Shown here: positions 46,201 through 57,027 of the stretch, in pieces
How the letters are laid out: the number at the start of each line of letters is the position of its first letter
Position numbering within the stretch: the first letter of the stretch is position 1
Assembly (NCBI GenBank): GCA_014904985.1
Contig: MU129183.1
Span: 1 to 64,000, forward strand
Length of the DNA: 64,000 bases
DNA from: Hydnum rufescens UP504
Lineage: Eukaryota; Basidiomycota; Agaricomycetes; Cantharellales; Hydnaceae
Direction of reading: 5' to 3'
The notes under the pieces: model-generated
The model's input: the letters and a program-made list of their open reading frames with translations, nothing else
What the model was told of the DNA's origin: nothing
Database searches by the model: none
Position numbers and translations under genes: made by a program

Positions 46201-47271
46201 TATGATGACTCAATGTGATTTGGAGTCGCTGGGTCTAGTCGGTATCCAGCAGGGGCCTATGCTACAGCAATGCCCCAACCTCCAACTGGACCATGGTCTT
46301 CATGCCCCGCAGGCCCTCCTGCATCAGCCTATGGTCGACAGCCTCCTATGGAACCGTGTTCAGGTCATCTGACTATTGCCTCTTCTGCTCCTCCCATCCC
46401 TCCAGCCACTCCTCTCGTTGCATCAGTTATTGCACCTTGTCTCAATGCTGTTCCTCTTAAGTCCTGGCATTGCATTGACATCAGTCCAATTAGTGAATTT
46501 GACCGGGATGTAGAGTGGGTACTCTGGCTTCGTCAATGGGAGGTTCTTACTGCTCACAAGAGCAAGCCCACTTGGCACAAGGGTGCTCTCTATCACATCT
46601 TCCTGATGTTCAAGGCAGAGGGCAGGCGCAATGCCTGTTGGGAGTACCTCAGGAATGAGCGGAGCTGATATTTGCTGACAGGTGTGGAGGATTACATCTG
46701 GGAGAAACCACTTCAAAATTTTGTTGGTGTTGTGGACATCTTTTACATCGATCGTGTGTATGCCCATGCCTCCTCAGAGGAAGAAGTCTCTCAACTCCTT
46801 GCCATTGGCCCCCCCACTTTGAACAGAGAAAGTTCACTAGGTCAGATCATACTGGACTATGAATGGTATCCCCCTATTCCTGTCGATAAAAATGCCCTGG
46901 TCCCTCGGAAGATGGATGTTGCTGATATTTCGGCATCCTGGTATAGTGCTCGTCTCACCGCAGCACCTGCTGGTTCTGTGACCTGTTGGATGCGTCATCT
47001 GGAGATGATGATTCTGGCTCACACCGATGGAATGGCTATTGGCAACCCAGTGAAGTCGCACTTCCAGGAGCCAATCTGGCAGACTACCAGCGGCACGATG
47101 GTGGCTGACCTTCGTCGGATCACCAAGTGGAAACAGGCAGACATTCGCAAGGAGGGGTCGCAACTCAAGACCCAAGATGCAAGCGAGGAGACATTTGGGC
47201 GAATGAAAGGGAATGCAATTTGGAGAGTGATACTAGACTTGACCTTGGAGCAGCCATGGTATCCTAGCTAA
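43197..47271 (+). pseudogene. long gene of unknown function, inactivated by in-frame TGA codons and one frameshift
   Basis: Exon 1 (about 43,197-43,676) is Ser/Ala-rich then PVGRHNAVVPFPHHVVWGLL. A probable intron (GTGAGT..TTGTAG, about 43,677-43,745) leads to a conserved-looking domain (SEWSLVYTNSLQHFQFSGHW, HVTSLLFFAYECNGYASYLM, PVWVVREL), an acidic stretch (44,930-44,960), a frame change near 45,085, a KTPFDIYLLDHYDRA segment, a Pro/Ser/Thr tract with 18-bp repeats (45,380-45,470), an Arg/Glu/Asp-rich repeat (45,920-46,120), and a C-terminal domain (WHCIDISPISEFDRDVEW, WEKPLQNFVGVVDIFYIDRV) ending at 47,271. Stops in the two frames are all TGA: 43,895, 45,289, 45,694, 45,970, 46,009, 46,216, 46,666. 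Without them it reads through. I do not recognise the family; it may be a multi-copy basidiomycete gene or a transposon protein, possibly two fused neighbours. Confidence 0.55.
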
Positions 47272-47599
47272 AGCATAGTGTTCTCCATTGGTACTTGCTT
47301 TCCCTCCTACTCATTCTCACAGTGTTACTTATTGTTATCGTGATTCTTATCAGCTTTGTCCCTGTCATCCATGTCAGTTCCAATCTCATGGTCCACACAC
47401 TCGCCGTCTGCAACCTCGTGGTGCATCCTTGTCATCCCCATCCCTTTCATCTTTGTCTTTGTCATCTCATTTCTCACTGTACTCTCCACCATCATTCCTC
47501 CTTATATTCGCTCTCTGTTTTGTATTTCTTTTTGTATTCTCATGAATGTAATGCATTTATGATATGATATTTGTTGACTCTAAACTTGAGGTGTTGAAT

Positions 47600-50160
47600 G
47601 TCAAACTCCAAACTCCAAACTCCAAATGTCGAACTTCGAACTTTAACTCCAGGTTTTGAGGAGGCAACATGCTCTGTTGTGTTGAATCTTCATGCCCATG
47701 CTTACCAACTGCTGCCTGATGATGACTGCACTTAGCACTCACACCATGTTCACTTCTGTTTTTTTTCAAGCAACAAGAACGCGAGTTGATGGTCCAGGGA
47801 ACTCGCTCTGTTGCGTTCCCTACCCTCACTCTACTTGCTTAAGAATGACCAGTAAGAGAACTCGAGGATCTGGGCTCAACGATCCAAAATCTTATGATGT
47901 TCAATGCCTAGGTGCATTCTTGGCTCTGGCACAATCAACATGACAAGAGTTGACTGTCTGGGACACAGTTTCTTGTGTCTCCACTTTTGCTCTATCTCAA
48001 GTAACAAGATCACAAGTTGGGCATCCAAGGAACTCACTCTGTTGTGTTCCCTGCACTCACTCCACTTGCTTAACCATGACAAGTGAGCACACTTACAAGA
48101 AATCCAGGTCCAATGACAATGTTCAACGCCTATTTGAGTCCACACCATGCCCATTTACATTCTTCACACCAACCGGTATCGTATCAGACTCCGATGATGG
48201 TATCTCCCATGGCCGTCCCTATCTACGAGGGTTTTGCAAATTGGTGATGTTGGATGGCCTTTTTCTCAGTTGCGCTGATGGATTGTGGTTCTGCAGGGAC
48301 GGTGGGACGCATCGAAGTAGAAGAGGCCTTTTTGGACGTCGATGCGAAGAAAGGTTGCGACAGCATTGGCCAGTATCTTACGTTGCTACCTACACCTTCC
48401 CATTTACGAGCTTTGCACCGACCGGTATTGAATTGGACTCCAATGATGATGTTGCCCACGGCCATCCCAATCTACGAGGGTTTCGCAGCTTGGTGATGTT
48501 GGATGGCCTTTTTCTCAGTCACGCCGATGGACTGCAGTTCTGCAAGGACGGTAGGACGCATCAAAGTAGAAGAGGCCTTTTTGGACATCAATGCAAAGAA
48601 AGGTTGTGACAGCATTGGCCAGTATCTTACGTTGCTACCCACACCTTCCCATTTATGAGCTTCGCACTGACCGGTATCAAATCGGACTCCGACGATGGTG
48701 TTGCCCATGGCTGTCCCAATCTATGAGAGTTTCGCAGCTTGGTGATGTTGGATGGCATTTTTCTCGGTCGCACCGATGGACTGTGGTTCTGCAAGGATGG
48801 TAGGATGCATCGAAGTAGAAGAGGCCTTTTTGGACGTTGACACGAAGAAAGGTTGTGACAGCATCGGCCAGTATCTTATGCTACACCTTCCCTATTTACG
48901 AACTTGGCCTCAACTGGTATCGTATTGGGGTCCAATGACTCACCCCCTCTATTTACGAACTTCACCCCAGCGGGGATCATGCTAGACTCTGATGATGATG
49001 CCCCACACCTTCCCTATTTACGAACTTCGCCTTGACTGGAGAGTTAATTGTCTGGGGCACAGTTTCTTGTGTCTCCGCGCTTTTACTCTGTCTCAAGTAA
49101 CAAGAACGGGAGTTGGGTGTCCAGGGAACTCGCTTTGTTGGGTTCCCTACACTCACTCCACTTGCTTAAGAGTGGCCTGTGAGAACACTTATGAGACCCA
49201 GAAGACCCGGTTCTAACAACGATTTCAATGCCTATTTGAGCCCACAGAGTGTGGAGATTTTGCACTGATTGGTGTTGTGCTGAACTCCAATGACGGAGTC
49301 ACCCACGCTATCCCTATTTACGAACTTTACACTGATGGATATCGATCTGGACTCGTGCCCACACCGTCCTTATGTATGACAGCTTTGCATGCACTAGTGC
49401 CATTCTGACTCTGCTGATGGTGTCACCCTCACCCTCACTATCTCTATCTATGAAGGTATTCCACAGCTCGATATATGTTTTGGCTCTGCCAGTGGAACAA
49501 TGACCTTCAAGTGAGAGGAGAGTGTTGAGCTGGGACTTGAAATGTGTAATCTAGAAGGGTGACTTTTTCCCCTCATTCTCACTATCTCACAAGCACCCCT
49601 TTCCTCTGCATGGCTACTTACCTGTGATGTGAAAAATAATTGTAACAGCTCAACTGTTCGTTATGTATCCATCTTTACTTCAACATACACCTAATGAATT
49701 ACTTGTTTAGACCGATGTGTTGGTGTTGAGTCGTTTTTGCTTCCATAGTCAGCAGTTTCCTCACCGAACTGCAACCACACCATGACCAGCTGGCTTTGAG
49801 ACAGCAAATGCACACTGTTGCGTTTGTTTTTCATACCTGCTTTGGAGAGGGCTTTTCAGTTGGCCTGCATTGCGTTCTCAAATCTGCTTTCTTAATAAGC
49901 AGGGAGTTGATCGCCTAGGAACACGCTCCAGTGTGTTCTTGGCTTTTACTCCATTACAAGTACAAGGGACAAAACAAGAGTTGATTGTCTGGGGCGCACT
50001 TCTGCGTTGCTCACTTTCACTCTATCTCAAGCACCAGGACTACGAGTTGATTGTCCAGAACATACTTTTTTGTGTTCTTTGCTTTTGCTCCCCCTCAAGT
50101 AATAAGAACACAGGTTGATTGTTCAGGGAACTCACTTAGTTGACCTCCCTACCCTCGCTC
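47600..50160. repeat. array of duplicated gene-start fragments and other tandem repeats
   Basis: A block with AACAAGAG..GTTGATTGTCCAGG, GGAACTCGCTCTGTTG, TTCCCTACCCTCACTC, TACTTGCTTAAG and then an ATG with MTS(K/E)-type codons recurs at about 47,765-47,900, 47,945-48,110, 49,090-49,215 and (without the ATG) 50,105-50,230. The short leader part alone recurs at about 49,900, 49,985 and 50,045. The last full copy leads into the real gene at 50.17-52.4 kb, whose first codons (SSKTYKKPRGPGSNKSQH) resemble those after the upstream ATGs (MTSEHTYKKSRSND). The region therefore looks like repeated duplication of the promoter, leader and start of that gene. Between them lies the 245-bp repeat described separately. 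CpG is common here, so the region is less decayed. Confidence 0.55.
48165..48895 (+). repeat. 245-bp tandem repeat, three units, open frame in the first two
   Basis: Units start near 48,165, 48,412 and 48,655, each with ACCGGTAT, GACTCCGATGATGG, CTACGAGGGTTT, TTGGTGATGTTGGATGGC and GACAGCATTGGCCAGTATCT. The first two units are in frame within an open frame at 47,950-48,609, giving an 82-residue repeat (DGLFLS..ADGL.FC.DG and HRSRRGLFGRRCEERL); the third has a stop. I do not recognise the peptide, and the Cys/Arg pattern may be a by-product of the reading frame. Degenerate traces of the unit ends (CCCTATTTACGAACTT) continue to about 49,330. Confidence 0.7.
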
Positions 50161-50169
50161 TGTTCTCCC

Positions 50170-52376
50170 AAGCTCGAAAACTTACAAGAAACCTAGAGGC
50201 CCTGGGTCCAATAAATCTCAACACACAGCCAACTCGTCAGAGCAGCTGCCCCTTCCACCCCATGTTAACCATGCCGTTGTCAAGCTAGAACTAAGGTCTC
50301 ACCCTCACCAAGCTGCCTTCAAGGAGCATACTGGCCCCCCTCATGGCGCAAAGCGTCTAGATGAAGTTACACAACAAGGCACAAAAAGCCAAGCTTCTCG
50401 TCATCCTTCACCTCTGGTCCCTATTCCACTATCATCTCGTGCTTCCAGTCCCCCACCACCCATGTTTTCTTGCACTCTCACACAAACTAAATCACCCTCC
50501 CCAATCATTGCAACATCTTCATCCCCAGCTTGTTTTCCCATGGTCGATGACGGAGCTCTGGAGGATGAAATAAATGCCCCTGAGCATCCATTGTTTTTGT
50601 CGGACGATGGGTACGAGTCCGACAGTGATGATCCTGTGGCAGATCAAGACTACGCAGATGATCTTGTTGATGCATCTGCGGCAGATCAAGAGGACATCAA
50701 TAATCTCATTAATGGTGATAATGATGATGATGACGATGATCTGGATGAGGAGGTTGTGTCCTCCATGATGACAGGGGGTCGCTTCACCTGGGAACAAGTG
50801 CTAGAGGTCAAGGGTCTCGCCAATGACCTGATGGTGGGTCTTAGGCATCGTGTGAAGGCCTGGGAACATCCTCTTGATGCTGTGATGCAGATTGCGAATT
50901 TGGTCATTGCCACTAAGGAGCGGTGGGCTGGTGGCAATGCGTGGAATGCATACCAGAATGCATTTCCTGAAGATCCTGAGAAGGCAACTTGTAAGTAATA
51001 CGTTATCTCTCTTCACTCCAGATGTCTTTCTAACATTCACGGCCTTTCCAGGACCACGTCATGAATATGTGGCAGAGGTGATCAAGCCGACATATCTTGC
51101 CCTCATTTCCGAACATGGGGGGTTGCAATCCGAGGCATGGAAACGAAAGGCGAAGGAGCTGGTAGCAGAGCACACGAAATGCAAAGTCATGACTGCCCAG
51201 AAGATCTCATTGAATGCAGCTGAGTTAGGGAGCCAGATGAAGAGCCTGAACAAGAGATGGTCCGATGATGTTAAATGGGGTGCCAAGCTCAATATGCACA
51301 TTATGTACATCATCATATCTGGGAATCCCGATGTTGCTGCATCCAAACATAACACAATGGTGTGTGGGACAAGTGCCATGCAAAAATGGTGTAAAGCAGA
51401 ATTACCAGTCCAAACATCGCTTCTACTGAAAATTCATTCGTACATCATTGCCACAGAGGGGCTAACGGGAATACAGCCAACACAAGCCCCAAAGCAGATG
51501 CCCCCTGACATGCATGCCAAGTGGACCGCATGTACAGCTGAGCTCACACGGCTTTTTGAGGAATGTAGCGGAGCAACTGTTGGATTGAAGTTTCCTTGGG
51601 GCATGATCCCTGCATTCCTTATATGACATCACCTATGGATCAAAAACTGGCCTGCGACCTGAGAGTTTCCTGATATGCTTGGATTTACTGTCTCTTCTGT
51701 ACAAACGGAGCACTGGACCAACCTGTGGAACTGACTGTTCACTGCAGATGATAACAAACGTCTCACTGTGAAATGGCTTGAACCACCAGAAGATCAGGCT
51801 CTACAGCCAACAACGATGCTTGTCCATAATAGTGATGACTTGACATTACATGTTGCAGATTGGGAGGGTGAGGTTGCTAAGAAGAAACCATCAGCTAAAG
51901 ATGGGTCTGTTCCATCTGAGCAAGGTGGAACTTCAGGGGATCCAAATCCAGATGATGGGGCTGATGGGACTACTAGGCCAAACCCCAAGAGGAGGAGGAA
52001 AAATGAGGTCGCAGATGGGAGTGGAACTAGAAGGGGGGCAAAGAGGAAGAAGGTGGTCTCAAATCCAATCATAGAAGATGAAGATGAGGGCCCTCAGGCC
52101 ATGTCCACTCACTCAATAGGCCCAGCATTGTCATCTACCTCTACTCCACCATCCCCATTGCCTGTGTTTGGAGTTGGCACTATGGGCCCCCCAATGGCTG
52201 ATGTTGATGTGACCTTGGTGGCATCGTCTACATATCATTCAACCTTTGAATTTATGCCTATGGACATAAATGACTTTCCAATGTCCAATGTTGACATTGA
52301 TTTCTCGCAGTTCCCAGGCCTGGATATTTTCGAGAATCAGGATCTACTACTGGGCACTCCTGCTGGGCTCTTATGA
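50170..52376 (+). pseudogene. gene of an uncharacterised basidiomycete family, broken only by TGA codons
   Basis: The frame is open from about 50,170 (no ATG at the expected place) through a Ser/Pro-rich N-terminus, an acidic stretch (DDDDDDLDEEVV at about 50,720), and TWEQVLEVKGLANDLMVGL to 50,990. An intron with donor GTAAGT at 50,991 most likely ends at CCAG 51,051 (61 bp), giving a TGA at the junction; an earlier acceptor at 51,021 would keep the frame but make a 31-bp intron. The second part has HEYVAEVIKPTYLALISEHG, a KW..KLNMHIMYIIISG segment, then TGA at 51,624, 51,660 and 51,732, then a basic stretch (PNPKRRRKN) and a C-terminal tail to the stop ending at 52,376. The general build resembles large families of unknown function in mushroom genomes, but I cannot name it. 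An additional ATG at 50,462 could serve as a start. Confidence 0.5.
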
Positions 52377-52689
52377 GCATGTTGCTCTCATCCAGTCCAC
52401 CCTTAATTTCCTTTTTGTTTAATTTCATTCCATAGATTTTGTTTGGTAGATTTTGTTAAGTACATGATTAGAGCAACCTTAATAAATAATCATTTTTAAC
52501 TATGGCCTTATAATTGACACTATAATTTAGAGATAAGGTATCACTCTATGTAATATTGATTTTGGACAAATCACTAAGGTCAAATTTGATGATTGTCAAT
52601 TGACATCAAAGAAAATTAGCCCTCATTAGGCCAGCGAAATGACCTCAAATGGTACTCCTTTTGAGGTCAGCCCAAGTGGCTGACCAAGG

Positions 52690-52990
52690 TGGGATGTACA
52701 TTGAACTATAGGGCCAGTTGATATGACACCTGGAGCTTGTACTGAGCAATATGATGGAGTCAAGGCTGTGTACACAAAGAGCTTAAGTAATCATCTGTCG
52801 GAAGAGGAAATGGGGGACATACATTGAACTATAGGGCCAGTTGATATGACACCTGGGGCTTGTACTGGGCAATATGGTGGAGTCAAGGCTGCATACACAA
52901 AGAGCTTAAGTAATCATCTGTCCGAAGAGGAAACAGGGGACATACATTGAACTATAGGGCCAGTTGATATGACACCCAGGGCTTGTAGTG
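52690..52990. repeat. 123-bp tandem modules inside MULE 2
   Basis: Nearly three units (TGAACTATAGGGCCAGTTGA, AAGAGCTTAAGTAATCATCT) run from the left terminal repeat into the 3' end of the transposase frame. The last unit overlaps the C-terminus of the frame 53,447-52,914. On the minus strand each unit encodes a peptide with GVISTGPIVQCMSP and then a stop. Confidence 0.75.
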
Positions 52991-55806
52991 AGCAGGATGA
53001 TGCATTGGCATCATGCTTTGCTTTCTTGCCACTATGCTCACCTCCCACATAGGGATCTAAGTTTGATGTCTGCTTCTTGTGGAGTGCAGGCATCTTGGAG
53101 TATGCTTGTGAAAACTCAGTGGCAGATGTAATATTGGGGGGGAGGGATAGATGAGTGGGAACAGTGTCAGAGATGTTCTTCATGTACACAGAGAGAGGGC
53201 CAAAAAGGGAAAGGACTTCTTCTGATGGTGAGGGTGATTTAATATCTTCAAGGGTGTGAGAGAGCATCTGTTGGACTATAAAGGCAGTTTGAGCATGCTG
53301 AGGGTGGGATGAGGGTGGGGGGATCAAGTTGCCAGTATGGTAAGTGTCAGGTAGTGGAGTTCCATTTCCATGAGGATCAAAGTGAGTGGTGTTCATGGCT
53401 GTGCCAAAGGGAATCTGGGGATTAGTTTTTCCACACTGGGTGATCATCTGGATGGCAGCAATGTGTTTTCAGTAATTGATGTGGGGAAATGAGAGACAGG
53501 AACAAATATTTGCATTGATATCCACTGTGTAAGCAACATTCTCCCTGCTTCCGGACTGCACCTTGTACTCACTGCTCTTCTCATCCCCTTTCCTCTGTAA
53601 CAATTTATCAATTACCACCCCAAACTTATAGAGAACCATGCTTACAGTGATATGACTTGATGGAATACTTGATGCTGCCTCATTGATGCATCTCTGCTCT
53701 TTATTCTCAAGATCCTCACCCTCAAAGCCAGCCTGGCAACAGTCATGCTTAACCTGATAGTACTGCTCAATGGGATCAGACAGTAGGTACAGTAAGCAAT
53801 ACAGGTGCCAGTTATGCTTCCCCTTCAGAAAGTGGCCTTTAAGAATGTGATGCCACCTGGAATATTGCACTCATGAGTAATACTTGATGAAGGCTAGGAC
53901 TAGACTCATGCTTTGAGTAGCATATTAACATCCACTTCCATCAACAGCTTCCTATGGACCCTAAATACCACTGACCACCTCTTTTTCCATTCACCTGTAA
54001 CAATCTTTAGTATAGATCCCTATGAATCACACCCCCTTTCCTTGCCAGTGAGCCAGTGTCCCTGTAGATACTCAACAACTGACTTGGGGGAAATACTCTG
54101 AATGTACATCCACATCTTTTCGAACTCATCCTTGTTGGTCATTCTTAGCCAAGACTGGAGGGCAGACCACAACTCTGGATGAGCAGAGGTAGAGAAGTGT
54201 TGCCACCATGCATGAAGGACATGCCACCAGCAAAGCATGATAGTTGGGCTCCATACACTTTCAGCTGCATTAATTTGAGCAATATCATGGTCTATCATGA
54301 CCACTTTCCATGGTGCAGGATTTCTATTCTTAAATAGTCTAAAGTAATGCATGAGTGTGGCTTCTTTGCCATTTGACACAATCATATATGCTACTGGCAT
54401 TCCTGTATAGAAGGGTTCAGTCAAAATGGTTGGATTCTTAGGGATGGGTCTCACCATGGCCCCAGCAATCATGGCACATTATTGTATAGAGGTTGCAATT
54501 TTCGCAATGGTGACATTGTGAGTGCCATCTATACAGAGAAGTTCTGTGCCTATCTCAGCCAAGAGTATGCATTGTTAAGGGGTCTGAATGGCAATGTAGA
54601 AAAGGTCACTATCAATATTAAGCAATGGATTAACAGGTTCATCAACAGCTTTGAATCCTAGAAGTGAATCAGAAGGATGCAGCCTCTCAACCCATTTCTG
54701 AACATATTTCCCATCATTGGGATCAAGATGGATCGTCTCTGCATCTACTTTGCTCTTTGCATGGCAAGGAACTGTTAGAAATCATGCATGGATGGCAGGG
54801 CAGTCATAGAAGTACCTTCAAATGATGAATATCTCATGATATTATGTAGTTCTGCTGCATGGTCTGGCCACCATGTTTGGGATCCATTGGGTTGATCCAG
54901 AGCTACTTTTGAAGCCACTCCACCTGCCAATACCAGTTTCAGTAAGAATAGTATGCAAAAAATCACCACTTAACCCCTCACAAGAGTGTTCAGATCCATT
55001 CTGGCATGAAGATCAGCTTCAATATCCACATGGAGTGCTTTCAGGATGTGCATATACTTCAAGTTCTGGTTGCCAATGGCATGGGTGTGTTTCCAAGAGT
55101 ACTCCCCAAGGACCATGTCAGTTTTGGGGTAGGTCTTCACCACCAACTTGCAGGTACATTTTTCTGTCTTGCCAGAGATAGCCAGTGTATAAATAGAAGG
55201 GAAATTTTTGAACTGTACACACTTTGGTGGAACAGCATGCCTGTGATTAGTCTTCTTGACATATGAAGATTTCCCACCAGAGTAGCCTCAAGAGCATACA
55301 TAATGGACTTTCTTGGTGTAGTGGCCAAATTTGCAGTAGTGGTGTCTGTCTTGAACAGTTTCATGGATAGTGAAATTGATACTAAGCCTCTTGCTTTCAG
55401 AGTCCAGCCATGCTTCAAACTCAAGAACCAATGGCCATTTCAAGTTAAAGCTATCCATGTTCAGATCATACAGATAGGACCTGCAATGTCTGTGTTGGGG
55501 AAGCATGCACTGAATGGAGTACACCCCAAAGTCTAGTGCATGGTTGGATTGAGTATCATCATCATATTCAGAAAGCTCATTGTAGACCTGGTAGTGGTGT
55601 CTGAGGTTGGACTGAACAGTGATTATAGTAAGGATGTCCACAGAAGAGGGGGATGGAGGACACAGACCAGAGCTCTCTGATACATTCTGAGTCATCTCCA
55701 TTTCAATTCCAATTGTTGAGCTCAAAGGTGACAGTGAAGGTATTGGGGGAGGATCAGTGGCAAGCCTTATGTGCTTCTGAGCATCAGGTTGAGAGTCATT
55801 ACTCAA
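52914..55806 (-). pseudogene. MULE 2 transposase, several frame breaks
   Basis: The N-terminal part (55,806-55,288) has LEFEAWLDSESKRLSINF and HHYCKFGHYTKKVHYVC, a FAR1/WRKY-type zinc-binding region, followed by the 55,424-55,137 block. The DDE core at 54,472-54,020 has PVAYMIVSNGKEATLMHYF, VVMIDHDIAQINAAESVW and LCWWHVLHAWW (C-x2-H). The C-terminal part (53,870-53,469) has WHLYCLLYLLSDPIEQYY and the start of a SWIM finger (ANICSCLSFPHIN), followed by the Pro/Ser-rich tail 53,447-52,914. Segments are in different frames, with a poorly preserved section at 54,480-55,130 where the first catalytic Asp should be. The protein is distinct from MULE 1. Confidence 0.78.
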
Positions 55807-56115
55807 TCACTTCAGGTTTGACATGGTTGGAAGGCAAAAGAAATGGGATTAGGATTATATTCAACTTTTTTTACCCAATGATTTACCACTGTGAGTCAGT
55901 GACAGGCCTGTTGTGTAGCTTGTGCCTCATGCTAGCAAATTCAGATTCTAGTACATATGAATCACTCACCTCAGTCAGCCACTTGGGATGACCTTAAAAG
56001 GAGTACCATTTGAGGTCATTTCACTGGCCTAATGAGGGCTAATTTTCTTTGATGTCAATTGACAATCCTCAAATTGACCTTATGGGAAATTTGACATGAC
56101 CCAATATCAATACTA

Positions 56116-56429
56116 CATGGAGGGGTCATAGCATAGGGGGACCAGGAAGGAGTCCAGAAACCCAGGAAATGCCCTTCTTGGGGTCAGTGGGCAATATGGC
56201 TTTATCAGTGATAGTATAGTTATTGTTTTACTATTCTAATGAATGTCAACACAATTAAGAGGAATTACTACAATACAATGAGAATACACAGAGGATCCAT
56301 TCCCTTGACCAGGGAAAGAATGCCTTTTGAGATCAGCAGAGGTAAATGACCAACATTGGTGACTGAGGAGAAGATGAGGAACTGTGAGGCCAGTGTAAGC
56401 AAGAGAAAAAGGGGGGATCTCTGCTACAG
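56116..56429. other. spacer before solo LTR; shares a short block with 58.68 kb
   Basis: No gene. GAAGATGAGGAACTGTGAGG at about 56,370 recurs at about 58,690, so part of this stretch belongs to the repeat family around 58.4-58.9 kb. Confidence 0.35.
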
Positions 56430-56909
56430 TGTTAAGGGTCATTTGTAGTGCAAGGAGTCAATTATGTAATCAGCCGAGTATGAAGAGAATTCATTAAGAT
56501 GGTTGACAAGGAGTCCCAGTGCAAGGATTACATGAGGTAACAAAAGACAAGTATGTAAGAGGAGCAAGGCAGAAGACTAATTCTCAATGAAGCTTAACAT
56601 GAGAGAAGAGTTCACAAGAGATGAAAGGTTTAGTCACAAGAATGAGAGTTCAATTGAAGACAATATATTCTCAATCTTCTAAGGAGTGAGGTTACAAAAG
56701 GTAGCTACTTATATACTGAGAGATCAAGGAGGGATTGGTAAGGTAGTTACTAAGAAAGGAAGGATGAATAAAGGACAGGGAGATGTCAGTGGGAAGGAGT
56801 GGATTAATAAAGGAGGAGGATTGGGAGTTGTAAGTGATGGGTGGTGAAGTCACATGATTGTGGGAGAGCCATGGTTAATCTTGCAAGGTTGCAAGTATGA
56901 CTTGTAACA
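56430..56909 (+). mobile_element. 480-bp solo LTR with 5-bp target duplication TACAG
   Basis: Starts TGTTAAGGGTCATTTG and ends GACTTGTAACA, flanked by TACAG (56,425-56,429 and 56,910-56,914). Strongly similar along its length to the LTR at 27,953-28,434, with TATA-like TTATATACTGAG at about 56,708. No internal retrotransposon part is present in the window. Confidence 0.88.
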
Positions 56910-57027
56910 TACAGTCTGCAATATGGAATTGAAAATGAAGAATGGGGGGCCACCAAAATAATTTGAATATTCAGGTCTGGATGTAGGAAGGTCTTTGTGA
57001 TAGAAGATAATCCACTGTAAGCAGTAG

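Larger units (their letters stand above)
52530..56115 (-). mobile_element. Mutator-like element (MULE 2) with about 140-bp terminal inverted repeats
   Basis: 52,540-52,685 and 55,975-56,110 are inverted repeats at about 90 percent identity (shared GATTGTCAATTGACATCAAA, AATTAGCCCTCATTAGGCCA, GGTACTCCTTTT). Between them lies a minus-strand MULE transposase. 52,690-52,990 holds the 123-bp tandem modules also found near 29 kb. Long terminal inverted repeats plus a MULE transposase identify the element; the exact outer ends and a 9-bp target duplication could not be fixed. Confidence 0.8.

Noticed and set aside
43895..46668. Recoding of TGA (selenocysteine or reassigned codon)
   Set aside because: Stops fall where CGA is expected, repeat units show the CGA ancestor, and other frames in the window use TGA as a normal terminator. 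CpG decay is the simpler explanation.
50519..50797. Ile-rich membrane-like frame on the minus strand
   Set aside because: It is the opposite strand of the GATGATGAC run that encodes the acidic stretch of the plus-strand gene.
54020..54472. Viral or retroviral polymerase
   Set aside because: The motif order (DHD-like Asp, then C-x2-H, then SWIM) is that of MULE transposases; no viral gene was seen anywhere in the window.
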